From Margaritifera margaritifera (Eukaryota > Mollusca > Bivalvia > Unionida > Margaritiferidae), in NCBI GenBank assembly GCA_029931535.1, contig JAQPZY010001094.1, positions 668,501 to 732,500 of the forward strand: DNA of 64,000 nucleotides, in the 5' to 3' direction. Under the pieces are notes generated by a model. It ran no database searches. It saw only the letters and a list, made by a program, of their open reading frames with translations, and was not told where the DNA came from. The translations under genes were made by a program, and so were the position numbers. Below are positions 24,010 to 35,808 of this stretch, piece by piece (positions within the stretch are counted from its first letter, which is position 1; each line of letters opens with the position of its first letter).

Positions 24010-24705
24010 AATGTTGCTTTATTGTCATGTATATTGAATTTATAATATGTGTCCTTGATTGTAAGTTGTACTTGAGTCAGATTATGGTAAACAACATGTT
24101 TACATCGCATTTGAGTTCAAGGCCGGTTTTGTTAGCAGCTGGACCGTTATTTCCATGTCTTGTTGTGACAAAAGTCAGGTACACAAAGTAATTTTCCATA
24201 AAAATTACTCATATTCTGATGTGAATTGTCAGGTAGGCCAGTAATTTCATACTCATTTCGCAATTAGACTGATGTGACATAGGTCATGTAGGCATGTGTA
24301 TTTATATACAGTCTGTAAGGAATCTATTTTAGCTGTGTTGTTGAAATAAGATATAATCTGAGAATAATTATTTATTTACAATATTCATTGGAAATATTAA
24401 AGTATTTTGGGATTTATGTGAATTCATTCAAATAAATTCTGGATTACATCATTGTGGCACATCAGAACATTCAAGACTTGTGGTACATCAGGACATTTAA
24501 GGCTATTAGAATTCATTCGGAACATTATATGTTTTGGACTTGTGATTTGGACATTTATGATTATTTTGTAATTTAACTCACAAATTGTAAATGTCTTTTG
24601 AATTTTCAATTTAATTGTCTAAAAATAGATTCACTGTTGATTTTATTTACATTGTTGGTCTCACTTTCTTTCTGTTACATATTTTTAAGACCTAGAGTCG
24701 TAACA
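24010..24705 (+). repeat. LTR-like repeat, second copy, plus orientation
   Basis: Inverted match to 17214-17960: TATTGAATT.ATAATAT near the start, GTCAGGTACACA, GTGAATTCATTCAAA, CAGGACATT.AAGGCTA..GAATTCATT, and the end GAGTCGTAACA at 24695-24705. The 5' quarter seen in the first copy, including the TGTTACG end, is missing or too diverged to recognise. Confidence 0.6.
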
Positions 24706-26160
24706 ATATATGTATGATAATATCTTCCTAAACCGGCCAACCATCTATATGCTAACGGGAAAAATGAATTAAATTAATTTTCTTTTCAGCTGTTTGAAAT
24801 AGTTTTAATGGGGTTAGAAGATTATTCACTGTAACTTGTATTTTTATTATTACGTAAGAACATTGCTCTTACACTCAAAATGTTTCGAACCTAAGATTTT
24901 CTTTAATATTATTATTACACAAACACTATAATTGCAAGCATTATTCGAAAAGCAAATTTACAAAGCTAAATTGTGTTATTTTCGCTGAACTAGTCTCAAC
25001 TTCCGTTTATACTTTTGTGTGGTCCCCATTCTGAATAACACTAAACAATAAAGGATAAATCTGACTTCCAAATTTTAAAATATGTTCTACCTGTTTGGGA
25101 CCATAATTACACACCAATGATAACTTTAGTTTTTGTATGAGCCAGATTGGATGGAATATCCTCGATAGCCACCGTGTTGCCAATGCCACCATGTTGCCAA
25201 TTCATTGGCATTTTATTTCTATGTATTACTCTTAGTCGTGGGAACACCAGTCCAATTGCTACTTCTTTTATGGAATGTGACTATTTATTCTTTTCAAAAC
25301 GATCCCAGTGATCAATATCCCAGTTTTTGTTTGTTTGATGTGCAATCAAATTCTCAACGACGATACCTACAGTTGAAATAGTCGGTATCGAACGACTACA
25401 TGACGTACATGACTTGTACTTTAATCATTTCTAGTTGTTTGATCTTAATTATTTTTTTTTGCCGACGTAGGTGACGTTCTATTGCTCGTGTCGCTGTTGC
25501 TTTTATTCACAATTTTATTACTTTTGTTTATGTTTCATGTTTGTGATTGTTGTTCTTTCCGGCGCGATTTTACTACTACAATTTTTCTATAGTTACCATT
25601 TGTTTTAATATTATGTTGAAGAAACGTACTTCAATCTACATATCAGTTTTAAATGTAAACACTCCTATTGAGAACATTCTTTTTTACACAAAGGAATTAA
25701 ACTTAAACAGCCTTTATAATCATCTTCGTTTAGTTGCGATCATGTTTTGGTAGTAGTTGGTTCTTTTAGTATGAAGTCGGCCGTCACATTCATACTACTT
25801 ATTTTTTCACTATAGTTTTCGGGTTCATTCAACTGTCCAGTTGATTCTTATTCTGACCTCAAATTACGTTCCAGATGAGTTTTGTATATAGAGATATATT
25901 ACATGTATTATCTAAATTAGATATGTATCTTTAGAGTTTTCTGACTATATTCAAACAATGGTTCACACAATCTTTTAATAGATCCAAGTGGCCTATAGGC
26001 AAAAATCCTTAAAAAAGTCGTTCATAGTTGATAGGGACGTTATCCGAGTCTAATAATTTTCCATTCGTATGCACGTAAACGTGCACCTTTGAAATTCGAT
26101 ACAAAGAAAAAAAATGCAGATAATGATTCACACAAATGGCTGCTGCAAAAATCCCTTAGT
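24706..26160. other. AT-rich sequence 3' of the HSPA12-like terminal exon
   Basis: No coding sequence recognised. On the minus strand this is downstream of the stop codon at 26161, so it may include the 3' untranslated region of HSPA12-like locus 1. Confidence 0.45.
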
Positions 26161-26694
26161 TCATTCGTTTGCGAAACTGAAGTTTGCTTTGTGAATTTCG
26201 CCATGCTTATCTTCAGCTTCAACATGAACATCTGTACCGCTAAACTTTAGCCTGACTTTCAGCTTCTTATCCTCTTTTCGTTCTCCAAGGCTTTTGTTAA
26301 AAAAAGCTAGATACTTTCCGACACAATGGCATCCTTGCTCATCAATATATTTCGGAGATTTGGAAGCAGAGCTGTAAAGAACAATTGGGAATATTGTATC
26401 CGTGTCAGTCAACGGGTAGTATTCTTTTTCTTGTTGAAACTCTCCGCTCAAAATGTCGGCTCCCGCTTCTACGTGCTTGTCAAATACATCTTCGCAGAGG
26501 TCCTCCCCATCAATTGTTATTTTCTTTGTCTCTGGGTGGATTCCTTTTATGAATGGGACAGTCATAGCTACGCCAAAGCTGTAGGGGCAAATCCGGGATT
26601 TGACCTTCTCGGGGTCATGGCCGTACAAGACGGCACCTTTCATTATGCATAGAATCGCATCTTGAGGAGTAATAAAAACATATTGCGGTTCGAA
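26161..26694 (-). CDS. HSPA12-like protein, C-terminal exon
   Basis: HSPA12 proteins are distant HSP70 relatives, strongly expanded in bivalves and thought to act in stress and innate immunity. This minus-strand frame encodes about 177 codons to a stop at 26161. It opens FEPQYVFITPQDAILCIMKG and continues AVLYGHDPEKVKSRICPYSF, the signature of the last part of the HSPA12 ATPase fold (the canonical KGAV..GH segment). The rest, up to KANFSFANE, has the usual C-terminal length. A likely splice acceptor AG is at 26695-26696, so translation enters from an upstream exon and is not started at the internal Met. It is undamaged. The candidate upstream exon is at 28068-28218, but the large exon that should lie between is not found. 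The plus ORF at 26326-26652 is antisense. Confidence 0.85.
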   Translation of the reverse strand, partial: FEPQYVFITPQDAILCIMKGAVLYGHDPEKVKSRICPYSFGVAMTVPFIKGIHPETKKITIDGEDLCEDVFDKHVEAGADILSGEFQQEKEYYPLTDTDTIFPIVLYSSASKSPKYIDEQGCHCVGKYLAFFNKSLGERKEDKKLKVRLKFSGTDVHVEAEDKHGEIHKANFSFANE

Positions 26695-27779
26695 CTTGTT
26701 TTAAAACATTCTAATTGTGCGTATTACATGGTATGTTTATATGTCTTCCAGTACATTTTGGATTGTCTTCTCGATCTTCGATGTGAGGTAAGTTTATACT
26801 ATGCGTGTGTTAGCATTTAGGTCTATTATATATCTTGTCTATGTGTAATATAAGAGAAGTTATCTGACCTAATAGACAATGGCGTGAAAGACTGACAGAT
26901 ACAGGTAAATCGTCAAGATTCGTATCAATCCGCGTCTTCCAAGTGACTGAGGAAATTATATGCCCCTGGCAATCACAGAATGGACTCTGAGATCTTTCAG
27001 CTCATTGTTTGTCAAAAAATATCTAGTTTCTCTCTTCACACAATGATATGCTTGCTGAATAGTAAAGTAAACACGAGAAATATTATTGATAAGTGTACTT
27101 TTTTTTGGCTCACAGCTCGATGGAAATCCGCAGTATAATGCCTTTTCCATCTAACAAGTGTACAAGTGATTACATTTCCAAATTAGCGGAAAGAAGTGCA
27201 AGTGTGGGCAGCTGGTGAAACACATGTTCCACTCCGCAAGCGAAATGGTAAAAATAAACAAACATTCCGATTGTATTATCAATAATGAGATATTGTTATT
27301 CATTTGAAACACTGCTCTTTTTATTGCTTGAAGCACCTACTCATCATAACAAATTATATTGCTTGTTTGTACTCTTTAATCTATCACTACTACTCGTACA
27401 AGCAGAAATCGAACCAGTGCCGCGAATTACGGCACATACTGTCTAATTCTCAAGTACCAGCGCCCTAACCCATTCTGCCAGGATCTCATTCAGAAAAAGG
27501 GTGGAACCAGGTCAAATGTACGGACTCAACGGAATTTAGCTCTCAGCTATATGCACAAAACAACTAGATTTAGATTAAGAAATGCAAGGTACATACTTGA
27601 AATTACAATTATACATATATTAACACTTATATACCAAACAAAGAGGAAATCTATTATTCCTGAATCCCCCACTGTTTGTGTACATACAATAATATTTAAA
27701 ACAAACTTACATAAAATGACACCAACATAATCAAACATTAGAGAGGGACATAATTCGTTACAAGCAGAAATAGAATCCA
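26695..27779. other. Intronic or intergenic AT-rich sequence
   Basis: This is where the large central HSPA12 exon should lie. Neither strand has a frame resembling it; ORFs at 26956-27150 and 27151-27336 (minus) are not similar to the family. Confidence 0.5.
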
Positions 27780-27940
27780 TTTATAATGAAGTCGGATATA
27801 ACAAAATATCAGATATTACGAAAGAAATGGAAACGTTCCTTCCAGTGTTGAATATATTTTCCTTGGCTATAACGAAAAATGGAAATCGGATATAATGAAA
27901 TAAAAGTTTTGGTCCCTTGGGCTTCGTTATATCTGGAGTG

Positions 27941-27942
<2 letters not shown>
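27780..27942. repeat. Tigger/pogo-type transposon terminal fragment or MITE
   Basis: Repeated near-copies of GGATATAAC.AAA and its variants (TCGGATATAACAAAATATC, GCTATAACGAAAAATGG, CGGATATAATGAAATAAAAG) ending CTTCGTTATATCTGGAGTG. Such arrays of CGTTATATCCGA-like words are characteristic of pogo/Tigger termini. There is no transposase here. Confidence 0.45.

Positions 27943-28021
<79 letters not shown>
27943..28021. repeat. (AT)n microsatellite
   Basis: Pure run of about 79 bases directly 3' of an HSPA12-like exon. Confidence 0.95.
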
Positions 28022-28022
<1 letters not shown>

Positions 28023-28067
28023 CCTATAAAAGGTTTAATTACTGATAAAGAACAAACATTTCATCAC

Positions 28068-28218
28068 CTCCGCAATCGACAATCATGTACTTTGTCCCTT
28101 GGGAGAAAGATTTGAAGAGTGATTCAGTGACACTTCTTTCTAAGGGAATTTCCATATACCATAGCGAGGCGGCTTCCAGTTTAAGGGCAATGTAAAGCTT
28201 CTCTTCTGGTATACCCGC
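28068..28218 (-). CDS. HSPA12-like protein, middle exon
   Basis: A 151-base minus-strand exon with acceptor TTGCAATTGCAG (AG at 28219-28220) and donor GAG|GTGATG (GT at 28066-28067). It reads AGIPEEKLYIALKLEAASLW, then MEIPLERSV, then FSQGTKYMIVDCGG, breaking at the phosphate-2 loop (normally DAGGGT) as HSPA12 exons do. The splice phase is 0 at the start and 1 at the end. AGI...L.IAL.PEAAS is a family hallmark, here with Pro changed to Leu in KLEAAS. It lies on the same strand as the N-terminal exon at 38082-38402 and the C-terminal exon at 26161-26694. The exon carrying the rest of the nucleotide-binding fold is missing on its 3' side. Confidence 0.8.
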
Positions 28219-29689
28219 CTGCAATTGCAATTCAAAGAAAATCAAGTCCGAGATCCAGGAGAAAGTAATCGATTCCTGCATTGGCTTAAAGTTAACTATG
28301 GTATCTCGCCCAAACTTCCTATCTCTTTACCCACACCGAGAAATCGCATCGTGCCCATTATAATAGCAATACGCACTTACATATCGAAGGAAACAAACTT
28401 AAATTATATCACAAGTAAGAAGTGAATAATATAATAATTATTAAATTTATTAAACACAATTGGACTTGTGGCATGAAACTTTTAATTTGTTGTAAATGTT
28501 TCACAGTATAAATAATTTGTAAATTAGAAGTCATGAGTAATTATAATTAAGAGGGATAAAGTCTAAGTCAACACCGTCTGATAGGTATCCCCTTCAAGTT
28601 TTCCTGAAGAAAATAAATATACTTCACCAAATTAAAAGTGATATCTACAAACCTTGACAACAAGAAAGATGTTATTTTGAGCAAGTAACATAATGTCAAT
28701 TTCAATCAGAAGTATAATTTATCACAGACGACGGTAAATGCAGAAATTCCTGCACAAATTGGCCAATTTTGAACGTTAGTGTGGGTAACTTTCCGCAGGG
28801 ATTGTGGGTAAAACTGGTACAATGTTATACTTTTTTACTAGTTCATCCCATATATTATAATACCAGTCATAACCATAATACCTTGCAGACGCTTACTCTG
28901 ATTGATTTGCAAACGCGCAGAATGAAGTAAATCAACAATCAAGGTAGAGGTGTGTATGTGTTTGGGGGGGGGGGGTCGACATTTCACTGGTTACAGCCAC
29001 TGTCCTTGATTTCATTTATGTATCGATCTTTGGAATATAATTTTAAGTTCTAGAAAAGTCTTGTTTCGTGGTTGTATGTTTGAAAATTTAACAATGTTAC
29101 AGAGTTGATTTCTTTACTTAGTTTTGACGTCCCCTTTCATTAATAAATCTAGCGTTACATATGGATTGGTTTTGAAAGATAGAGCGAAAGGGAACTGATC
29201 CTTGAGTATTAAATAAGGGGCATAATAAGCGATATACACACATCGGAGAGTTAAATAAGTTCACTATGCAAAGGTTTAATTTGAGGGGAATACACGCATA
29301 TCTAAGTTTAGTGTGCAAAATACTCACGTCACGGCTACTAGTAGCTTACTACTGTGATGGTCCGTTAGTTTGATTAGATGTCCTTTTTAATAGATAGATT
29401 AAATGCATTTTGGATAGAGTCAGGTAGATATAGTTAAGAAAAACAAATGGAGAGGGAACAAACAACATCAGAAAAATGTGAAGTCTGGTAGGATCTGGTG
29501 TGATGCTTGAGAGCTGCATAGACGGTAATTAGATGCCTAATATATTCATTATGGGAGAAGACGACTTAAATAGTTAAGTGCTTGATTTTATAATCGAATA
29601 CAATATGCATAATCTGTCCTGTTTCCGCGTGCAAGAGCTTCTCAACCAGTTTCGGATAAAAAGAGTCTCTACAACAATAAATGGGTAGA
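28219..29689. other. AT-rich sequence, no gene seen
   Basis: Nothing coding recognised. A G10 run lies at about 28966-28975. Confidence 0.5.
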
Positions 29690-30564
29690 TGTTACGGAAT
29701 TATATATCATTTTTCTTTTAATAATGGTATAGTTTATTAGTTTATGATCTCTGTTCTTAGTCTAAACAGCTGTCGTCTTGTGAGTATACATACAGTAGGC
29801 TCGATCGATATATCGCTGAAGCTTAGTACGTCACGTGGTTTTAGAGCGCGTGAGAGAGTTGAACTTCTGACCTAGATTCTACGAGTAAACACTTTGTTAT
29901 TGATAATAAATGTTAATATAGAGGTTCTTTAAGAGATGTCATGCATAACCTAATTTCTTATTGGTTCGGACAGGGTTGCAATGTTTCGAAATGTCCTGTT
30001 GTTTATCAAAGACGCAATGGGTTTTATTTTGTTTCGGCGCAGTGGGAGACTATATTATAGGAAATAATCTTGTGTTTAGGCATTCTTCATAGTTACATTG
30101 GATATTGAGGTCATAAAAGAAATTGGTTCATTTTGTGTGTGGGATATTCTTCTTTGGAGATCTATTTATTATAAATACAGTGCATTCTGGATTACTACTG
30201 TGTCTTCAACCTGAATAATTATACAGCTCCGTGGAATTATCGGAAACATTTCGAGAACTTGTGATATTCCATATTTGCAAGGATTACTTGGATATAACTT
30301 ATTCTTATTAACACATTAGTACAGTGAAGGTTATTTCATTCGGAATACCTCATTCGGAATATTTGGATTCACTTCCGGATCAGTGAACTTTAGAACACAA
30401 TTTAGGACTTTTAAGGATATTCTATACAGTAAGTTATTTTTAATTCTTTCACTTTAATTGTTTGTTGAAATATTTAAAAATTTTAGGAAATTAAAGATTT
30501 GTATTTTAAATTTTGAAAGCTTGTTTGAGTTTGTTCTTTTGCTACATTACCCCTAGTCGTAATA
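29690..30564 (+). repeat. Solo LTR with intact target-site duplication
   Basis: Starts TGTTACGGAAT and ends CCCCTAGTCGTAATA. The flanking five bases are identical on both sides (GTAGA at 29685-29689 and GTAGA at 30565-30569). A 5-bp duplication with TGTTACG/CGTAAYA ends is what a Ty3/gypsy-type retrotransposon leaves, and the absence of gag-pol indicates a solo LTR made by LTR-LTR recombination. The last base pair (TA for CA) is a point change. The orientation is arbitrary: the ends are symmetrical. Confidence 0.75.
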
Positions 30565-30699
30565 GTAGACCTGTAGCGATCTGTGCAGCAGCCATTTGAA
30601 TAAATTTTCTATCATTCCGAATCTTATTTTGTGCAGATAGTGTAGCCAGAGTTATTATATTAGTAGATTGTTTAACCGCGCAAAACATAAATAAATATT

Positions 30700-32760
30700 A
30701 TATTTTGATGCATTCTAATCAGAATATAATCCTATTGTTAAGCGTCCATGACTTTGAACATGAAACACATCAAATTAATGCCAGCAAAATATAACTTCAG
30801 GAAGAGAAACTCAGTTTGCTTGTTTGTAATTAATAAAATGGCAGTTTTCAAAGTGCTAAAACTATATTCCAATCGTTTGCCCATGCATTATGATTTTCCG
30901 TATCAGTGTTTACAGCCCTTTGTGTTTATAAAAGATCTTTCGAAGAAGTTCCAAGCGAGTTCAAATTGTCTGTTATATTGCTCATATGAATAAGAAATAG
31001 TAACGGGCCTAATATGGATGCTCAGGCAACCCCAGCAGTTGGTTGACATTTGGTGATAATGAAGTTTGACAGTAAACGTTCTAGTAACTGTCTGTTAAGT
31101 AGCTTTCGAGCCATGGTAGAAGTTTTGCCAGCAATTTCATGATTTTTAAGTTTATAATAATTACCATATTTACCACACTCTATCAAAAGCTTTACTGACG
31201 TCAATGACCGTTAAACACACATTTCATTCGAATTTAGAGAACAATATATATTGTGATACACTTCAATTATTTCATGACTTGTTGAAAGTCCTGGAAGGAA
31301 TCTAGATTGAAAGTGATAAATCAAGTAATGTGTGTGCCGAACATTGTATAGATGTTTTGAATATATTTCTTTCAAAACTCTTGGACCCACAGCTCAATAA
31401 AGAAATTCGTATATAATTTGATGATATTGTTTTGTCTCCTTTCTAATATAGCGGTATGAGGTACGCTAGCTTCCGCTCCATAGGAAACACACAGGCCGTA
31501 AGTGATTTACTTGAAATAATATTTGCAAGGGCAAATACATTTCTTCAACTCTACTTTTTTACAGTTTATGACTAATTAAGTAAGATCCAGTGACTTTGTT
31601 TAGGTCAAGACGAGTTATTACATCAATAATTTCTTTTTTCACGTAGAACGATGTCAAAGATAGTTTGATTTCTAACTTTAAAATGCTTTAACTTTTTATC
31701 ATTAATTTCGAAACATATAACAAAGCAGATATAGAAGTTCAGCAGCTCACACTTTTCCTGATCATGTGTTGCAAAGTTAAAGGATCGGTCTGTACGTCTA
31801 AGTGGAGGCAATGCTTTTTCTCAATGTCTATGTAATATGTACTTTTAGGAAAGCTAAATTTAAATTTTGATGAAGTTTTGAAACAACGTTTCATTAGTTG
31901 CTTTTTCTTTCAAATTCGTAACTCTGTTTCTCTGGTACTTACATTTTTTAATGGTTCATGATTTGGTTCCAACGGGTTTAGTCTCAGTCTATCCCTTTTC
32001 CCATCTCTTGCTCTAATCCTGACGTAAACCACAGTTTATAATCTGGCCTAATCGCAGCTCCTTTTTATTGGGATACACTTTTTAGCTAAATTTAGATGAC
32101 AAGCTGTAAAAGTTTTGAATGTCTGATCAACAGTGTTGCCGTCATTAAACACTGGAACCCAATATGTTATTTTAACAAGGTCACGTAATCTATCACTCTT
32201 CGCCGCTTTGTAAATCCAAACGTCTCTTTTAAAAGTGCAACCGATCTTAATAGGTGTATACATACAACAAAGGTGATCATAAGTCTCAACAGGGATCACA
32301 CTGAGTAAATCATATGCGTGCGGTCCCCGAGAATCACGGGATCCAACAATGAGCCTCAAGTCTGGGATCTTCAAGTCGGTTCAGCAATTATGTTATGCAG
32401 ATTTGTAGGGTTACTATGTCAGACACAACATGTGGTTACACGTTAGGACATTACAATCCAGTCAACAAGGAGAATCATGTAAGTTGTGTTCATCTAATGC
32501 TACACTAAGACTTCGTTCAAGCATGGATCATAATAGAATATTCAAATGTTCAGGGCGATCTAGAGCACAAACTAGTATATTAAAGGTTTTCATTAAGACT
32601 ACAATCAAACTATTTTCATCACTTTGCGATTCAAGGTTATTCTTCGGCTGGATAATAATGATTCCATGTAATAAACTAGGATACTCCAGTGATGATTTGA
32701 TTTATCAAGCCTTTATGGCTAACTATATAAGACGATTCGGATAATGTCTGGATTACATTA
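30700..32760 (-). pseudogene. Jockey/CR1-like LINE: endonuclease and reverse transcriptase remnant
   Basis: Minus strand, read from 32760 down. LLDPVI followed by SVIPVETYDHLCCMYTPIKI marks the endonuclease end (the SDH region; here YDH). FKRDVWIYKAAKSDRLRDLV is the linker that follows it in this LINE class. The RT begins with EIIDVITRLDLNKVTGSYLI, then SRFLPGLSTSHEIIEVYHNI and KLKNHEIAGK (31022-31204), normally followed by a Pro-Trp-Leu segment that is frameshifted here. Below about 31000 only faint RT similarity remains. Many stops; 5' and 3' ends undefined. It lies within the putative giant intron of the HSPA12-like locus. Confidence 0.75.
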
Positions 32761-33247
32761 AAATATAAGTGTGTTTCCTTGCAACAGAGTATGTTCATAC
32801 AGTCGGCTACGTTGAGAATTTGACTAAATTTATTTCAAATACTTTGAGTATTCAGTTGTGAAATAGAAAATCGATGTTTTTTCAAAGATGAGTCTGAGAA
32901 AGAATTTCGGCATGATTTGGACTAGGATTAGTTTCAACATCTTTTCTTCATGATATCAATCATAGAGTAACAACTAAAGCGAAATTAATGTTCAAATAAG
33001 TATTCAAGGACCTGCTTTTTGTATATTAATCTTTCCCTACATGTATTCGATAGAAGAGAAGATAAGCAAATGTGCCAATTTTCAACTAAATGGATTTCAT
33101 ATAAAATAATAAGTCTTTTTATTAATGGGAGTGAATAAATTTTGTAATAAACTATGCAGATTGATGCCCCGTAAGTTATTAGCAGCAAGGGGACGAGTCA
33201 ATCACGAGTAAGCGCCTGGTGCGACTCCCAGTCCCGTTTCAGGAGGT

Positions 33248-33718
33248 ATGAATGTCCCAACAGTTGCAGTTCCGATGGGGCGGCTCACACCCTACGCCGA
33301 TCTAGAGGGGTTATTAAAAGTGATACCGCACAGGGCCCATTTATAACAATTTGGAGATTGAATTGCTCACTTAAATACACACCATTATGCCAGCGAGAAA
33401 CGACTCTATACGCAGAATGTGGCTGATATTGTTAGCGCCCTAGGTGCTGGATCATCAATCGGTTTGATTGGGCACAATTACAATATTTCTGCACAAAGAG
33501 CATATTAGATATATACCGAGCATGCACAGCGAAGGGCCGACGAACCCGATATCAAACTTAGAGAAGCGAAGTGTGAGATAGCAGAAAATGAAGAGCTGAT
33601 AAAAACAATTATCAAGAAAAATTAGAAGTGGATCTGAAGGAAAATAAAGAAGAACGCAAACTGCTGGAATACAGTGAAAACATACCGTTTAAGTACGTGA
33701 TGTTTGACAAGAAGTAAC
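33248..33718 (+). pseudogene. Coiled-coil protein of block B
   Basis: From ATG at 33248 (MNVPTVAVPMGRLTPYADLE) one frame runs about 130 codons with only three stops, each one substitution from a sense codon. Landmarks: TQNVADIVSALGAGSSIGLI followed by GHNYNISAQRAY, a glycine-rich small hydrophobic segment, then a long charged helix (AQRRADEPDIKLREAKCEIA). After one frameshift it ends LLEYSENIPFKYVMFDKK with a stop at 33716-33718. An AGGAGGT-like string precedes the start but has no meaning in an animal genome. I do not recognise the family; the pattern suggests a membrane-associated coiled-coil protein. Confidence 0.5.
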
Positions 33719-33869
33719 AAATTATTCAGCTTACAATGGTCACAGGATATTGCAGGATATGCGACATGCTTATTGGGTGCCGACTATGAATATATGCTTA
33801 TCGAACCAAATACATATGCTTATATTAGCTTTAGCAACTTTAGCGGAATTTTATAATATGGAACGAACA

Positions 33870-34463
33870 GAGGTATTTCTGAGATCATTGCAATTTTGAG
33901 ATAAATCTCTCGTGCCTCATATTTAGAACAAAACATTTGAATGAAGCTTGCAGTCAGATTATTGCAAATGGCGAGGAATTTAAAAAGTGCCGCTAGGAGA
34001 TAAAAGAGTCAATAAAGAGCAATATATAGCACACAAGAAGCCTGCTGAGCAAGAAAGTAGGTTTCAAGACTTTTGCTGCCGGATTAGCGAAATAGAGAAT
34101 ACAGATGTTAGCAAGGAATAGCCAAGGCAGGATAGTGAGGTTATGGACTTGCGCAGAGAACTTAACGAACAAAGAGGTAAATCCTGCCATAGTCAGGCTG
34201 AACTCGACAATGCTCACAGCAAAATGAGGCGCATCAAAGACCTCGTTATGGGAAGAGAGGAAGAACTGCTTAAGCAAACTAGAGAGTTACAAGAAACACG
34301 CTATAGGCATTCACCCATCCTTCGTTCAAACGGCTGTTTGGACAACGACAACGGCAATGTCCAGCCCACAGCACGGACACCAAGGGTGACTGCTGTTTCC
34401 GAAACTACAAAACATTGCCGTTCCAGCGCCGAGTACAGCAGCAAGCGGAGCGAACTCACTTGA
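33870..34463 (+). pseudogene. Second coiled-coil protein of block B
   Basis: The frame 34143-34463 is open for 106 codons: MDLRRELNEQRGKSCHSQAE, SKMRRIKDLVMGREEELLKQ and TRELQETRYRHSPI, an E/R/K-rich coiled coil. Upstream frames (NEACSQIIANGEEFKKC near 33935; HKKPAEQESRFQDFCCR near 34030) look like its broken N-terminal part. It ends 7 bases from the end of the converging minus-strand gene. Family not recognised. Confidence 0.4.
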
Positions 34464-34469
34464 TTTTCC

Positions 34470-35175
34470 TTAATGGGTCGCAATTTTAGTGTGCATCTCC
34501 AATCTCCAGTATTTAAGTTTTCTTTTTTGAAAACAGATGGGGCCTGCCTTCAGACGCTCTGGATGGGGGGCCTTTAATGTATCTTCATCATCAATCGTTA
34601 CAGCATCGTGCGCTTTGTGGGCCCACCAACGAACTTCGTCTTTCTCTTGGTGGTATATTTCAACCTCATCCAAGATTAGCCAGAACTCTTCATGGAAGAT
34701 GTGTCCATCTTATATTGCTCTAAATGTGTTGTCTAGGATGGTGTTAAGTTTGTCTACTGCTAGCACGCGAAGTCATGTTGTTTGTTGGGTTTTTATTTTA
34801 AATTGTTTTATTTTTTTTATTTTTTTTACTGTTTTGCTTTTGCTTCTAACTGGAGACGCCGGCTAATAAACTTGTCGGCAATCCCAGTCAGTCCGAGGGC
34901 TAGAAAGGCTGCCTCAAGCCCCATGACTACAGAGGCGTTTTAATAGTAGAACGTTGGCCTACACCACAGGCACCCATATCAAGGCCAGTTGTAATAAAGA
35001 CTGTGTCAACGCCAGCAGTGGCAACTGATAACCCGGTGGAACGTTTTGTCGAGCGCAGCTCTCGTATCTCGTGCTTCACCAAGTTGATAACGGAACTCGC
35101 TGATCGTTTCGATTCCCGCGCTTGCCGTAGTTGTTTCGACGGTTCAGCTGGAAAGACATGATTCAAGTGCTTCAT
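34470..35175 (-). pseudogene. Polinton-associated membrane/coiled-coil protein
   Basis: Minus-strand remnant in three frames. The N-terminal part (34927-35175) has a charged start and then a hydrophobic G/A/V/T segment (GLSVATAGVDTVFITTGLDM). Next comes MGLEAAFLALGLTGIADKFI followed by SRRLQLEAKAK (about 34800-34922). After a low-complexity T-rich interruption (34790-34840), RVLAVDKLNTILDN, a stop, HEEFWLILDEVEIYHQEKDE and a basic/acidic C-terminus follow (34470-34775). The order (membrane segment, ISRRL..KA, RVL..KL.TI, HEEF..I.DEV..Y) is shared with 6587-6960. The TTTTATTTTTTTTATTTT insertion breaks the gene in its middle. Role unknown; membrane interaction is plausible. Confidence 0.6.
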
Positions 35176-35270
35176 TTGAAGTTATCGACAATCTTTACAA
35201 ATCTTAGGAAATAGTTTAACTCAATATCGAGTTTATCCATCCGAGGTCACACTGATTTTGTTAAAATTAG

Positions 35271-35565
35271 CTAGGACATCTTTATATCAAACGACTCTTT
35301 TCCTGTTACATATCTGGCCGTTAGGTGGAAAATATCGTCTTCTTTAGCATTGTTAATAATTGTATGTAAGCAATGCTCGTTACGATCTTCACCGACAAAC
35401 ACCCACCCACAACTGGATTCAAAATACATTTCGCCGCTGGACGTAGGATCTTCACTTATGTCGCATCTGCCACTTAGGATAATATTGTAGACTTCGTTTG
35501 GTAATAGTTTCATCCGTGATGGTGAGGCTGCTTGCCCACTCTTCCATCTCAGTGGTAAACGCCAT
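35271..35565 (-). pseudogene. Hypothetical protein of block B, one frameshift
   Basis: Starts ATG at 35563-35565 (MAFTTEMEEWASSLTIT); a single frameshift near 35514 leads into the open 80-codon frame MKLLPNEVYNIILSGRCDIS, then FESSCGWVFVGEDRNEHCLH and FHLTARYVTGKESFDIKMS. Apart from the one frameshift it is clean, so it may be the least decayed gene of the block. Acidic and Cys-containing, with no known motif. It is 25 bases downstream of the Cys-rich ORF and on the same strand. Confidence 0.45.
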
Positions 35566-35589
35566 TTGTGAACTTAGAACTAAACAAAG

Positions 35590-35808
35590 TCACAGCTTTC
35601 TTGTACAGGCCATACATGGGATTTTACACCGGCAAGTCTTTGAACATAGGCCTTGGTAGCAGCATTTTTGGTCATTTGAGTAGTACAGAAGCTTACTGAT
35701 ATAGTAGCGGCCCAAGTCAATGTTTCCAGTCATTGCCTGGATGCTACAACGAGCAACAAACACCACTTTTTTGGTTTTCATTAATAATGAAACCTGCAGA
35801 TGCGTCAT
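35590..35808 (-). CDS. Cys-rich hypothetical protein of block B
   Basis: Intact 72-codon frame. The C-terminal half reads YYSNDQKCCYQGLCSKTCRC followed by KIPCMACTRKL: eight cysteines in 28 residues, suggestive of a metal-binding knuckle or a disulphide-rich domain. The N-terminal half is a hydrophobic strand-like segment (KKVVFVARCSIQ). It is the first of three minus-strand ORFs in block B. I do not know a family for it. Confidence 0.35.
   Translation of the reverse strand: MTHLQVSLLMKTKKVVFVARCSIQAMTGNIDLGRYYISKLLYYSNDQKCCYQGLCSKTCRCKIPCMACTRKL

Noticed and set aside
26326..26652. 108-codon plus ORF
   Set aside because: Antisense of the HSPA12-like C-terminal exon.
33241..33250. AGGAGGT before an ATG as a ribosome binding site, suggesting prokaryotic contamination
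   Set aside because: Flanks are continuous with animal repeats, and other genes of the block lack such sites.
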